Origin: Cryptomeria japonica
Lineage: Eukaryota; Streptophyta; Pinopsida; Cupressales; Cupressaceae
Assembly (NCBI RefSeq): GCF_030272615.1
Contig: NC_081410.1
Span: 111,913,433-111,977,432, forward strand
DNA: 64,000 nucleotides
Direction of reading: 5' to 3'
The position numbers and the translations under genes were made by a program. Position 1 is the first letter of the stretch, and the number at the start of each line of letters is the position of its first letter. This document shows positions 21,453-32,251 of the stretch, in pieces. Under the pieces are notes generated by a model. The model made no database searches, was not told the origin of the DNA, and worked only from the letters and a program-made list of their open reading frames with translations.

Positions 21453-22512
21453 ATGATTAAGGGTGCTATGGTAATTGCTAGAGGTGTCAGGTTCGACACT
21501 TTATATAAACTAGAGGCATACACTATTGAGTGTAATAGCACTTCTGTAAAAAGTAAATATGTGGATACTTCGTCAGAAGATTTGAGGGTTTCACCTTCAG
21601 TAGATGGACATGGCTTTTGGGTACCTAAGGGTGCTCTTTCTTCTGAAGCAAAGTTACCTGTAGAGAAGACTATGTTGTGGTACCAAAGGCTTGGACACAT
21701 TGGAGAAAAAGGTCTAAGGACCTTGAAAAATAAAAACCTTGTTGAAGGTTTGAATGATTGTAATCTTTACTTTGATTTCTGTGAGCATTGCATTTATGGA
21801 AAACAAAACTGCGGTCAATTTTACTTGAGTTCTCATAAACATTGTGGTGTTTTGGATCTTATTCATTCTGATGTGTTTGGTCCTGTAGATGTTCCTTCAA
21901 TTGGAAAATCCATATATTATGTTTCATTTATTGATGACTTTAGTAGAAGGACATGGGTATACTTTCTAAAGAGTAAATCTGAAATTTTCAGTCATTTTAA
22001 AGAATTTAAAGCAATGGTTGAGTTGCAAAATGGAAATAAAATTAAATGTTTGAGGATTGATAAGGGTGGTGAATTTTTCTCTAATGATTTTTGTAGATTT
22101 TGTAAAGATTATAGCATTAGCAGATAGAAGACAACTTTGTATTCTCCATAGTAGAATGGATTTGCAGAAAGAATGAATAGGACACTCATGGAGAAGGCTA
22201 GGAGTATGATGAGTGGTGTTGGTCTAGAACAAAAATTTTGGGATAAATTTGTTGCCACTACTTGCTACCTAATTAACATGTCTCCTAGATAAAATGACTA
22301 TGGAAGCATGGTCAGGTCACAAGCCTTCATTGAGACATCTTAGAGTTTTTGGTTGTGAGGTATATGAACATGTGCCAAAGGAGAAGCAAACAAAGTTGGA
22401 GAACAAGGATGTGAAATGTATCTTCATCGGTTATAGTTATGGTATCAAAGGATACAAGCTTTGGGACCGTGTTGCACAAAAGGTAATTCATAGTAGAAGT
22501 GTTACTTTTTAG
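21453..22512 (+). pseudogene. Element B integrase
   Basis: The frame is the same as gag. The zinc domain reads RLGHIGEKGLRTL then CEHCIYGKQ. The core has LIHSDVFGPVD, SFIDDFSRRTWVYFLKSKSE and LRIDKGGEF. After TAG codons at 22126 and in SP**NGFAERMNRTL (two Gln to stop) the third catalytic Glu is still encoded. The C-terminal domain with FIGYSYGIKGYKLWD follows at 22294-22512 in another frame. Confidence 0.88.
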
Positions 22513-23791
22513 ATAGATTAGTCTCATTTTATTACATTATAGCCAGAACAAACTAAACAGGAAGATGTGATTCAATTCCCTTCTACGCCTGAAAAAGTTG
22601 AATCGAGACCACTTGACAGGCAAGAAATTGAGGAGAGCTCATATAGCTCTCAATCTTCAAAAGAGGAGGAAGAACCTCCAACTCAGCTTGTTCAAAGGTC
22701 TACAAGCCATAGACAACCACCTGAAAGATATTCCCCTGATGATTGGAGATATATTTTAACTTTGAATACTAATATCGATGAAACCTAAATCTTTAGAAGA
22801 GGCATTAGGTATGAATGATGCAAAATCTTGGAAGATTACTACGGAAGAAGAAATGGCAGCTTTGAAAAAGAATGATACATGGGATCTTGTACCATTGCCT
22901 GAAGGATGGAAGTCTGTTGGTTGTAAATGGGTGTTTAAGAAAAAGATTGATTCAAATGGAAGCATTGAGAAGTATAAAGCAAGGTTGGTTGTGAAAGGCT
23001 ACTCTCAGGTTGAAGGTGTTGATTATGGTGAGATATTTTCTCTTGTTACGAAAATGACATCCATTAGATTATTTTTCTATTGTTGTTGCTTGTGATTTAG
23101 AAGTTGAGAAAATGGATGTGAAAACTTCTTTCCTTCATAGTGATTTGGAGAAGGATATTTATATGACAGAGCTAGAGCACTATGTTGTGAAAGGTAAAAG
23201 TAATTTGCTCTGTAAATTGGAAAAATCTTTGTATGGCCTCAAATAGAGTCCAAGGATGTGATACTAGAAATTTTATACATATGTGTTGATTTTGGAATAT
23301 GATCATTCTAAATCAGATTATTGTGTTTATGATAAATCCGATGGTGATCGTTTCTTGTACATTGCATTATATGTTGATGAATGTTATCCATTGGTAAAGG
23401 GAAAGGTATGATTTCAAAACTAAAGTCTCAACTTGCTGCTAAATTTGAAATGAAAGATCTTGGTACAAAGAAACACATTCTTGGGATGGAAATTAGAAGA
23501 GATATAGTGAACAAAAAGCTATGGCTAGGCCAGAGTAAGTATGTCAATTCAGTATTACAGACGTTCAACATGAAAGATTGTGAACCATTATGTATTCCCT
23601 TCACAGTTGGAATGAAATTATCTATTTCAGATTGTCCCACATCTCCATCAAATATGGAAGACATGAGAAGAGTGCCTTACCAGAGTGTAGTTGGAAGTTT
23701 GATGTATGTTATGGTATGTACTAGACTATACATTTCCCAAGCAGTGGGAGTTTTTTCCAAATATATGTCTAATCCTGATAGAGTTCATTAA
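22513..23791 (+). pseudogene. Element B reverse transcriptase
   Basis: An acidic, proline-rich connector (SSYSSQSSKEEEEPPTQ) precedes the RT. From 22778 it reads GCKWVFKKKIDSNGSIEKYK and GVDYGEIFS, then a frameshift at about 23090. EKMDVKTSFLHSDLEKDIYM and SLYGLK*SPRM follow, with Gln to TAG. The catalytic block is damaged (YVDE in place of YVDD, with a small deletion). KFEMKDLGTKKHILGMEI and YQSVVGSLMYVMVCTR close the domain. Confidence 0.88.
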
Positions 23792-23818
23792 GATGCAATC
23801 AAAAGAGTCTTCAAATAT

Positions 23819-24357
23819 TTGAAGGGTACCTCAAAGTATTCTTTGTGTTATCATGGTAATTTGGTTGGAGACATGAATTCCCTTAATATTCATGGTTATG
23901 TGGATTCAGATTGGGCAGGTGATATTGATAGCAGAAGATACACAAATGCTTATGTGTTTACTTTATTTGGTGTTGCAATTAGTTGGATGAGTAAGCGACG
24001 AGTTGTGGTTATTTTGTCCACTACAGAAGCAGAGTATATGGAAACTACTCATTATTGTAAAGAAGTCATTTGTCTTAAGAGAATGTGTTCAAATATTGGA
24101 ATAAAATAAGGTGCAATGACAGTTTATTGTGACAGTCAGAGTGTGATCTACCTAGCTAAGAACTCGACATTTCATGCTAAGACCAAGAACATTGATGTTC
24201 AATATCATTTTGTCTGAAATATGGTCGAAGATGGTAGGGTGAAGATGGTTAAGGTGGAGACTTTGATTAATGTCACAAATTCTTTAGCTAAGGCTATGAG
24301 CACAAATAACTTTAGATGGTGTTCAAATTCTATGGGCCTCATGGCCCCTAGTAATTA
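23819..24357 (+). pseudogene. Element B RNase H
   Basis: It keeps the catalytic acids in YVDSDWAGDIDS, LSTTEAEYMETTH and VYCDSQSVIYLAKN. TAA at 24107-24109 and TGA near 24216 break the frame. The end reads CSNSMGLMAPSN and stops just before the polypurine tract. Confidence 0.85.
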
Positions 24358-24399
24358 ATTTATTGTGTTGATACTCACTTTGCTCTTGCAAGGTGTTTA

Positions 24400-24412
24400 A
24401 CAAGAGGGAGAA
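24400..24412 (+). promoter_or_regulatory. Polypurine tract of element B
   Basis: ACAAGAGGGAGAA abuts the TGTTGGGA start of the 3' LTR. Confidence 0.75.
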
Positions 24413-25315
24413 TGTTGGGAAAAAGGTTTCTCAACCTTGCATTTATATGAGGTTACCATTAATAGTAAGTTTTTTTTTTGAGCATGAAATGGTGTGAAAT
24501 TCTCCTCGAAGCTTCTGGCTGGCTAGATAAGCATGCTAGAAAATTTTCATCACAAGATCATGGCTAGTTTTGAAGATATTAAAGTTTCTATATTGGAGGG
24601 TGCGATGAAAGGTTTAAATTTAATTTTGAGGACTTCAGAGGCTCCGAAACACCCTGAAAAGTGGGTGTAAATGACATAGAATTTTACAATGTGATAGAGT
24701 ACTCCGCGATATTTTTGGCGCTTCAAATGATTCGTCAATCAGACACACGGTTCACAAGTTATGGCCTGTGAAAGTTTGGACTCCTGAAATAGGAAATATA
24801 AAATGCATTGGACACATAAATGAGTTGTAAAAGGGATGAACATGTGTTGATGTGTATTTTGACACATCATAGGACATCTTAAATGGAGATAAGGTTAGTT
24901 GTACTTTATTGGGTGGTTTTAGCCCATGGTTTTGTAATATTGTTTGACGGTTTCTTATATTGTATCACCTATATATGAAGTGCATGAGATAGAGGTTGTG
25001 TGTAAGAATCTTATGGTGATTGAGTTACCTCTGAGTCTCTAATTAGTGGTACTCCTATGAAGAGATTTCTCTACAAGTATATTGTAATCTATTATTAATT
25101 GTTGAATAATATATTGAGCTTCTTCTAGAGTGTGGGGTTTTTCTCCCGAAAGGGTTTTTCCCACGTAAATCACTGTGTTGATAGTTTATGGTATGCATGA
25201 TATTATGTTGTTTATGTTAATTTTTTGTAACTTTTATAACGATCTATAAAAATTTTGCATTACCCTCCTCTCAAGATTAGTGTACGAAGTTGTTTTGTTG
25301 CTTAACTTCCTTACA
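24413..25315 (+). repeat. 3' LTR of element B
   Basis: A 903-bp TGTTGGGA...TTACA unit. Only its last ~427 bp is matched by the fragmented 5' LTR (10784-10889 and 19897-20218). The first ~476 bp of the 5' copy should lie left of the window, on the far side of element C. Confidence 0.88.
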
Positions 25316-25920
25316 AAAAACCTATATAGCCACCCAAACAACATTTTTCAAGTTGCAAGTGCAGGTACGGAAATATAATGATTACACAATCTTTGGAACC
25401 AATATAACATATAGGTGCAAACCCAAGGCAAAAAATTGCTCTCAATCTTCAGGGACCAAGGCGTGGCACCCTGGTCCTCTATGTTTTTGAGCTTTTTGTG
25501 GCAATTTGACAATGCAGAGTCTCAGATAGAAAATTCCAAAAATCCAGCTCTGTACAGTATCAAGAACCAAGACGTGGCACCCTAATCCTACTCAGTCAAG
25601 CCCAAATTTCAGTGGCGGGTGCACATTTGAATTCCCCTCCCTCCTATGTATTTAATGTCTCAGTTTCAGATATGCAAGTTTTAGTGTTTTTCAGTTTACA
25701 TTTGCATCTTTGTTTATCTCCTAGTATAGTTGATCATTGCCTTGCATTTTGCACATTTCCTCTCATTGCAGCAAAGTAATAGAAACCCTAAAGATATTCC
25801 TTGACTCTCTTACCCAAGAGGTAGTAAAAGTGAATCATCTCCTTAGGATTTTTCGTATTCCAATGTATGGATGAGAGTAGAACTAGGTCTTTGCCTACCC
25901 GATCCCATTTTTTCCCTACA
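25316..25920 (+). repeat. 5' LTR of Gypsy element D (partial)
   Basis: From about 25377 it matches 44553-45053 closely (GCTTTTTGTGGCA, GATATTCCTTGACTCTCTT and AGGTCTTTGCCTACCC are shared). It ends in CCCTACA. The left end abuts the 3' LTR of B, so B probably inserted into this LTR; the 60 bp nearest B is too diverged to align confidently. Confidence 0.75.
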
Positions 25921-26306
25921 CATTTTGGTGAACTCAACTCCTTACACCTTTAATTTTAATTTATGTTCTTAGATCTAAGTGTTTATGCAATTTAAAATTC
26001 AATTTTTCATTTACAAGTTTGATTTCCTTGCAAATTTTAAAATTTTAGAGGTCAATTTCACTAAAACCCTAATTTTTAAATTCAAAATTGAACTTGTGGA
26101 TTCCTTAATTTGGATTAATTATTTGATTTGGGAACACTTTGCACTCTTATATCTCATCAAATTAAATAAATTTAGAGTGCTTGCACTAGTGAAAACATCA
26201 TAAAAATTGAACATTGTTTTCTATTTTGCATATGTTAACATATGAAAAAGGAAAATTGTTGTCATAATGCATTCATTTCATAGATGTGGTAATGGGTTAG
26301 CCTCTC
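25921..26306 (+). other. Element D leader
   Basis: Non-coding DNA between LTR and ORF. It begins CATTTTGGTGAACTCAACTC, probably including the primer site, though I cannot match it to a tRNA with confidence. A 74-aa frame at 25979-26203 shows no motif. Confidence 0.4.
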
Positions 26307-27930
26307 TTGTTTAAATTTACCCCTCTTAAAGATCCTCTTATCTATGAGGACATTTTAGTGCAAAGAAGAGTAATTAACAATTCCTTCAAAACTCTCTCAT
26401 GTTCTAAGGATGAAGATTTGAAGAATGATGTTGATATTTCTCCTGAAATGTGCCTCTCCCATGAAACTATCTTAGAGGAAGAGGATTATATCATAAACAC
26501 CTTTCTTAATGTTACCTTTCCTTCCATATATGATACTTCTCCTAGAGAAAAAGTATTCATAGACAATGATTTATCTTCTCCCAAATTTGGTCTTACCACT
26601 TGGGGCACATTAGTGCAACAAGAGGTTATGAACACTTCTTTTAAAGATCTCCTTCCTAAGTATGAATCTTTGAAGAATGATTTTCATGTTCTTCCTAAAA
26701 GGTACTTCCCCCATGAGGACCATTTTGTGAAAGTAGATGATAGTCTCCCTACTTTTCCTAGTGATAGCATTCCCACTAGAGATGAAGCATTAATGAGTTA
26801 AGCTTGTCCTTTTCCTAAATCTTGTCTTAACCATAAATATAACTTGGAAGAAGAAAATGAAATTATAACTAATTTCCTTAATGCTCTCTCTCCTAAGGAT
26901 CCTATTAAAGACATTTTGAGGCAAGAGGATCCTAATGATGAAGCATTAATAAATAGTTTCATTCCCTTATTTCTCTTAATTCTCTCTCCTAAGGATCCTA
27001 AGGATGAAGAATTCATAAATAGTGTCATTCCATCTCCCAAAATTGGCTTTAACAATGGGGACATCATGATACAAAAAGGCATTTTTCACACCTCTCTCAA
27101 TGATCTCTCTTTTTGGGATAAACCTTTGGAGAATGATGTTGATTACTCTCTTACTATGTCTCTCCCCATAAGAGTACCTTAGTCAAAGAAGAGGACATTG
27201 TGATAAAAAGGGGAGATATGATTGACAATTTCCTTAATAACACCCCACCTTATAGTAATTTCAATCATTTTTCCTCTAAAGATGAAGCATTTCCCTCTCC
27301 TCCACTTGGCTCTATTCATGAGGATACCTTAGTTCAAGAATAAGTTGTTAATATTTATTTCAAAGATCTCCCTCTCAAGGATGAAGCTTTGAAGAGTAAT
27401 GTTGATCCTTCTCCTAGAGAGTCCCTCTCCCATGTATACCCTTTGGTGATACATGATGATATGATCTTTCCTACTAACACTATACCCTCTTTCAATAAAT
27501 TTACTTTTAGGGATGTAACATAATGCCTACTTCTAGTCTATCTCACATTTTGGTGCAAGAAGGGACTATCAACACTTCTTTCAATAATCTTTATCATATG
27601 AATGATGTTCATCCTTCTTCTAAAATTCATAAGCCTACCTTGGAGCAAGATAATGATCTTAGGTCACAAGGGTTTGATATTCCTAAACCATCTTCGATCA
27701 ATATGATACATGTGAATGGTTATGAAACACCTAATAAACCCCTCTTCACAGTTCAAGGTGCTAGTCCTTCTCCAAATTTTCAACCTCTAAACAAGCCTCT
27801 CTTTGTGGTTCAAGGTGGTTATACTAATGATTCCTTTTTCACTCCTAACAAACAAGTTATTATTGTGCAAGTGGGTTATCCTACTAAGAGACCTTATGAT
27901 TATGTTAAAAAAATCACTCGAGAGAGTTAA
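26307..27930 (+). pseudogene. Element D repeat-built acidic protein
   Basis: A polyprotein N-terminal region with frameshifts and stops (open 26307-26801, 26844-27182 and 27523-27930). It is built from about five copies of an ~75-85-residue unit. Each unit has a head like ILVQ..V.NTSFKDL, a KDE.LKNDVD..P middle and LSHE. Heads start near 26349, 26605, 27059, 27320 and 27547. The last part has NKPLF.VQGG-type repeats. I recognise no capsid or zinc-knuckle domain, although a gag would normally sit here. It lies in the same transcript direction as the protease that follows. Function unknown; it may be a diverged or replaced gag. Confidence 0.55.
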
Positions 27931-28049
27931 AATTCAGTTGCCCACACATATAATACGCGAAACAATAGGCAAACTAATCCTTAGTTATTCCTTCTTTACC
28001 TCCTGCTTCTCAACCTATTCTTCCACCATCATCTTGTGTATTCCAATCT

Positions 28050-28700
28050 CTTAGTAAGGAGTATGATCTTATTGAACAACTTAAAGTTACTCCTACCAAG
28101 ATATCTCTTTGGGATTTGATTCAAACTTCATCCACATATCATGGATTGTTACAAGATACTTTAAATAACTTAGATGTACCACCAGTAGTGACACCTAATA
28201 ATATGGCTTCTTAGATTGATCCTATAAATGAATCTAAAGCTCAAATTGTATTCACACAAGATGAATTGCCTTCTCATGATGTCCAACATAAAAATGATCC
28301 TCTTATGATTGTTGTCCTTATCAATGGTAATTTTACAAGAATAACTCTTATTGACAATGGCTTTGGCCTTAATGTTTGTAGTATTAATCTATTGCATAAG
28401 ATCAACATGGATACATCTCTTATTAAACTAGATTCCCTTACTATTTGGTTTTTGATAATGTTGCTAGATCTTCTTTAGGTACTATATCCTTTCCTATTAA
28501 GGTGGGACCTTCTATTTTACCTACACCTAGTCATGTCATGTTCAATGATCTTAATGACAATCTTCTATTAGGATGACCTTGGCTTCATTGTATGCAAGTT
28601 GTCCCTTCTACTTTGCACAGGCAACTTAAGTTCATCTACAACAATAAGATATATACTTTGTTTGCTGACACCAATTTACAAGTTCCATTGCAAACCTCAT
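28050..28700 (+). pseudogene. Element D retropepsin (Tat/Ogre-type)
   Basis: A segment reading KVTPTKISLWDLIQTSSTYH, then TLIDNGFGLNVCSINLLHK and, across a frameshift, LLLG*PWLHCMQVVPSTLHR. The order LWDLI, D-N-G-x-x-LNVC, LLGxPW and VPSTLHxxLKFI is what I know from the protease region of Tat/Ogre Gypsy polyproteins, where D-N-G is common in place of D-T/S-G. Stops include Arg to TGA in LLG*PW. It should have cleaved the polyprotein. Confidence 0.7.
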
Positions 28701-28945
28701 CTTCTTGTTTAACTACTTCTAATTCTTTTGAAAATACCCCTACATCCTCAAGTGTGCCTACTTCTCCAAGTATTCTAGATTCTTCTTCCACTCACATTGA
28801 ATCACCATATCCTCCTGAAGATACTTTATCACCAAAAAAAGTGCTCTTGGAAGACGATTAAGGGTACTTAGACTTTACACCTACCTTTGTAGGGGAATAT
28901 AAAGTCCCTCCAAGAGAACCTAAGACTAAAAAGGAAGGTAATAAG

Positions 28946-29239
28946 GTGGAAACTAAAAAGCAACCCACTTTGTCTAAAGAACTCAGTAACAATTTTGTGG
29001 TTGCTTATAATTCAAACAATTCTTCACAATCTTCTTCTTATTTATCTAATTATGGAATTGAGACCTATGAGGCCCCACCATCTCTTTCTGATATGGAAAC
29101 CCTTTATGGTCCAGGTTTTCATATTTTAGCTAAGAGTGGATATAATGGCAATGGTTGTGGTGCAAATGAAGAATGGATTAAGGTTCCTTTAGAAAATAAC
29201 AGACGTGAAGCCACATTTGGACTTAGATATAATCCTTAA
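28946..29239 (+). CDS. Element D G-patch region
   Basis: A 97-aa open frame ends with GFHILAKSGYNGNGCGANE followed by WIKVPLENNRREATFGLRY. Glycine spacing and the downstream I-P-L and FGLRY match the G-patch found after the protease in some plant Gypsy (and betaretroviral) polyproteins. G-patches bind nucleic acid or helicase partners. One conserved Gly-Leu-Gly appears as GCG-type sequence, so the domain may be weakened. Confidence 0.6.
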   Translation: METKKQPTLSKELSNNFVVAYNSNNSSQSSSYLSNYGIETYEAPPSLSDMETLYGPGFHILAKSGYNGNGCGANEEWIKVPLENNRREATFGLRYNP

Positions 29240-29284
29240 AATTCTACCAAAGCATCTAAAATACCATCTCTCAATCTGAATGCT

Positions 29285-29680
29285 ATGTTTAGTAATGATG
29301 ATGACTTCACCTCAATTAGATCATCTTCTACATCTCTCAACACTCATCCCACTCATAAGGAAATTATAGTGATTGACAAGTCTCTTTATGAATATCCCCA
29401 AGTGATTTCAAATCCCACTTACGAGGCTTTATCTTCTATTCATTCTAATATCCTCTCTTCCATAAATAAGGCCCTAATGTGTTATACTTGTCCCTTTCCT
29501 AAGGTTTCTTATGTGCAAGAGGAGCATAACTTAGTGGCCTATTCTTCTCCTACAAACTACTCTCTTGATCAAGACTTTCCAATATTTATCTTCTTATACA
29601 TGTTTTTAATCTCACAAATGCCAGAGAATTTAACATGTAATATTCAAATTCCTCATCCAATCTGTTATATTTGCAAATAA
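29285..29680 (+). CDS. Element D unknown C-terminal ORF
   Basis: A 131-aa frame, the same frame as the G-patch, reading TSIRSSSTSLNTHPTHKEI and ending in a hydrophobic, Cys-rich tail. No RT, RNase H or integrase motif is present in any frame between here and the 3' LTR. It may be the degraded spacer that precedes RT in complete relatives. Confidence 0.35.
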   Translation: MFSNDDDFTSIRSSSTSLNTHPTHKEIIVIDKSLYEYPQVISNPTYEALSSIHSNILSSINKALMCYTCPFPKVSYVQEEHNLVAYSSPTNYSLDQDFPIFIFLYMFLISQMPENLTCNIQIPHPICYICK

Positions 29681-30738
29681 CATTAATGGCTATTATTTTT
29701 CTCATCATTATGTGACATTGGTAGCTCACTTATTGGGGCCTCATTTTCATTCATGATAGTACAATTCCACATGCAATCATACTTTGGAAGCAACATAATA
29801 GCCTATTTTTGTCCTATCTCTTGTCTCTATGTATGGGGGCAAGAATCATTTCAAACGTCTCTCCTTCTTATGATTAAAACTTTCCCCTTTGTGAAGTAGT
29901 GTCTTCTATAAGGATCACTTATTGATTGTAGAGGTGTATATTCCTACTAGAAATTTTCTCTCTCATTTTGGAACAAGTATCCTTAATGAGGATCTTAAGT
30001 ACATATCCTTAATTGGGACCTCTTCCTTGGTGTGGAACTCTTTAATCATTCATCAAATTCTTTTCTTCATTTAGTGATATCTTTTATAAGGAACCCTTCT
30101 ACGTTGTGAACGTGCATATCCCTGATGAGGATCTCTTTCCTTCTTTTAGAAGAATGTTTCTTTTGTAAATGATCTCCCTTTGATGTCCTTGCCTCTATTC
30201 TTGGGGGGCAAGGGTGATATTTAAATCTTCTCTCCTTTTACAATGATTCACCTTTTCTTTGTTGAGTTGTATTTTTCATTTGATTCCTTTCATATAATAT
30301 AAATATTCCTTGTTTAGGACCTATTCTATGTTTGAAATCTTCCATGAAAAGTCTCTCCTTAGTCAAAGTGTGCAATCCTTCGCCAAGAATCCTCTTTTCC
30401 TCAATATTAGAGAAGGTGTGTATTCTTCTCTTCCTTGTCTACCTTTTAAAGATGATATCTTTATCAAAGATCCCCTTTATTCTCAAAGGTATATGTCTTT
30501 GGATAATGATCTCTTCTTTATATTCACAATTCAAAAGGTAAATCTTTTTCAAACCCTAATTCTAATCTTTTTCAATCTTTCATCTTATATTAGAGAGCTC
30601 AAATTCTCACACTCCTGGTTGTGTTGGAATTTTGGTTTAGTTCTCTTTCTTACCAAATGATTCTCCATTACCTTTGATCTTGTATCAAAACTTGTTGTGA
30701 GCATTTGTCATCAATTTTTTTTCACAATTCGGTGTGGT
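29681..30738 (+). other. Element D non-coding 3' region
   Basis: It holds recurring motifs such as ATGGGGGCAAG (near 29835) and TTGGGGGGCAAG (near 30200), plus GATGAGGATCTCTTTCC-type repeats. A 116-aa frame at 30310-30660 has no recognisable domain. It ends at the GTGGT target site of E. Confidence 0.4.
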
Positions 30739-31878
30739 TGTTGGAATCAAGGAACATTGGGAGGGGGGGTGAATCAGTGTTTTGCAATTTTTAACATTCT
30801 TAATCTAACCTTTAAACCACTTAATGCAAATGAATAAAAGTAGAATGCAGAAACACAAAGCAAATAACCACAACACCATAATACCAATATTTTTACGTGG
30901 AAACTTGGTTAAGAGAAAAACCACGATGGGATTGAGACCCACAATATTAATATACCTTGTTAGAAGTATAATAATATTACATGAGGGGAATGCACATGCA
31001 TTCAGGCACACTGCCTAGGGCTCACTACTCAAATTACAATAAGGGCTACAACCTCGGATGCTCATTTCCTTACAAATGATTAGAGATAATAATTGGAATG
31101 TCTAAAATGACAAACAACATCTACAAGTACCAAAAATAGTTCCGGTTAAGCACAAATCACATAGTATTACTTTGCTCTGCTACATTGCTCTGTTCTGATA
31201 TTCTGCTATATCCTGAAGCTCAAATCTTTCAATTGCACACTTGAAACTATGCACAATCACTCATACACACTTCATACATAATTACCGATATCAAAAATGA
31301 TCAAATCAATTGTTCTTATATATCCACAACATCAAATTAGATATTTAACATGTCGACCCAAAAATGCATAACACACAAATGAAACGTGTTACCCAAGTTA
31401 GCTCAATCTGATCAAAAAAAATCATGTGGACCAAAAAAAATTATCCGCATGCTTCCCAAATGTCTTCTTAACATCCTTCAACACACAAACAATCACCAAA
31501 ATTACTCTGCACGATCCACACAATGAATATCCACACGTTACTATTGATGACCATTGTTCTACTTGAAAACCTATCTGTCGGATCCTCCAACTCATTCAAG
31601 AATCAACATCAAAGGCCACAAACTTGGAATAAGGTATATTACACATCCACAATGCTTCTCTAAGATCTACAACATAAATGAATCAACACAACTAAACCGC
31701 CAACCAAATCATTGTACACTGTCGGATACATTGTTCTATCTCACCGAACCTCACTGAACCTTACCGAACCTTGGTCTCTTTTCCGGTATGAATGAATCAT
31801 GAACTGTAGATTGGATATCTAACTCTAGTTGCCATCAATGACAACATCTGAACAACAATGCAGTGTCTCTTGCCAACA
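30739..31878 (-). repeat. 3' LTR of element E
   Basis: On the minus strand it starts TGTTGGCAAGAGACAC and ends GATTCCAACA. It has the U3 imperfect palindrome at 31827-31846, a TATATAAG box at 31315-31322 and the GATTCACCCCC motif near its end. Confidence 0.88.
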
Positions 31879-32045
31879 ATCTCCCCCTTTGGCATTAATG
31901 GCAACACTAAATGAAAAATGACTAAGTGTCAGACCAAAACAAAAATATTGTACACTACAACAAGAATCTATCAACCAGACTCCAATAATCAACAAATCCC
32001 CCTAAGATCAACATTTTTCACTCCTCTACACTCCCCCTTTGACAT
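31879..32045 (-). promoter_or_regulatory. Polypurine tracts of element E
   Basis: The minus strand reads CCAAAGGGGGAGAT at 31879-31892, next to the LTR, and CAAAGGGGGAGTG at 32030-32042. The first is identical to the polypurine tract of element A and shares its upstream AATGCC. Confidence 0.7.
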
Positions 32046-32251
32046 CAAAAGAAAAGGTAGGGTTCCAAAAATCAAAAATTCAAGCCAAAAATGCTATATG
32101 TACACACAGTCTTACATACTCACAAAAATTTGAAGATGTTTGTATAAGAATTATTCAATGTACCCAAGTGGCTATCCCAACCCTTCTTCAAATTCTCCAA
32201 CATAGTTATAAGGCTGCTGAAAAGGTAGGCTTGTGCCTCTGCAATCTTTAG

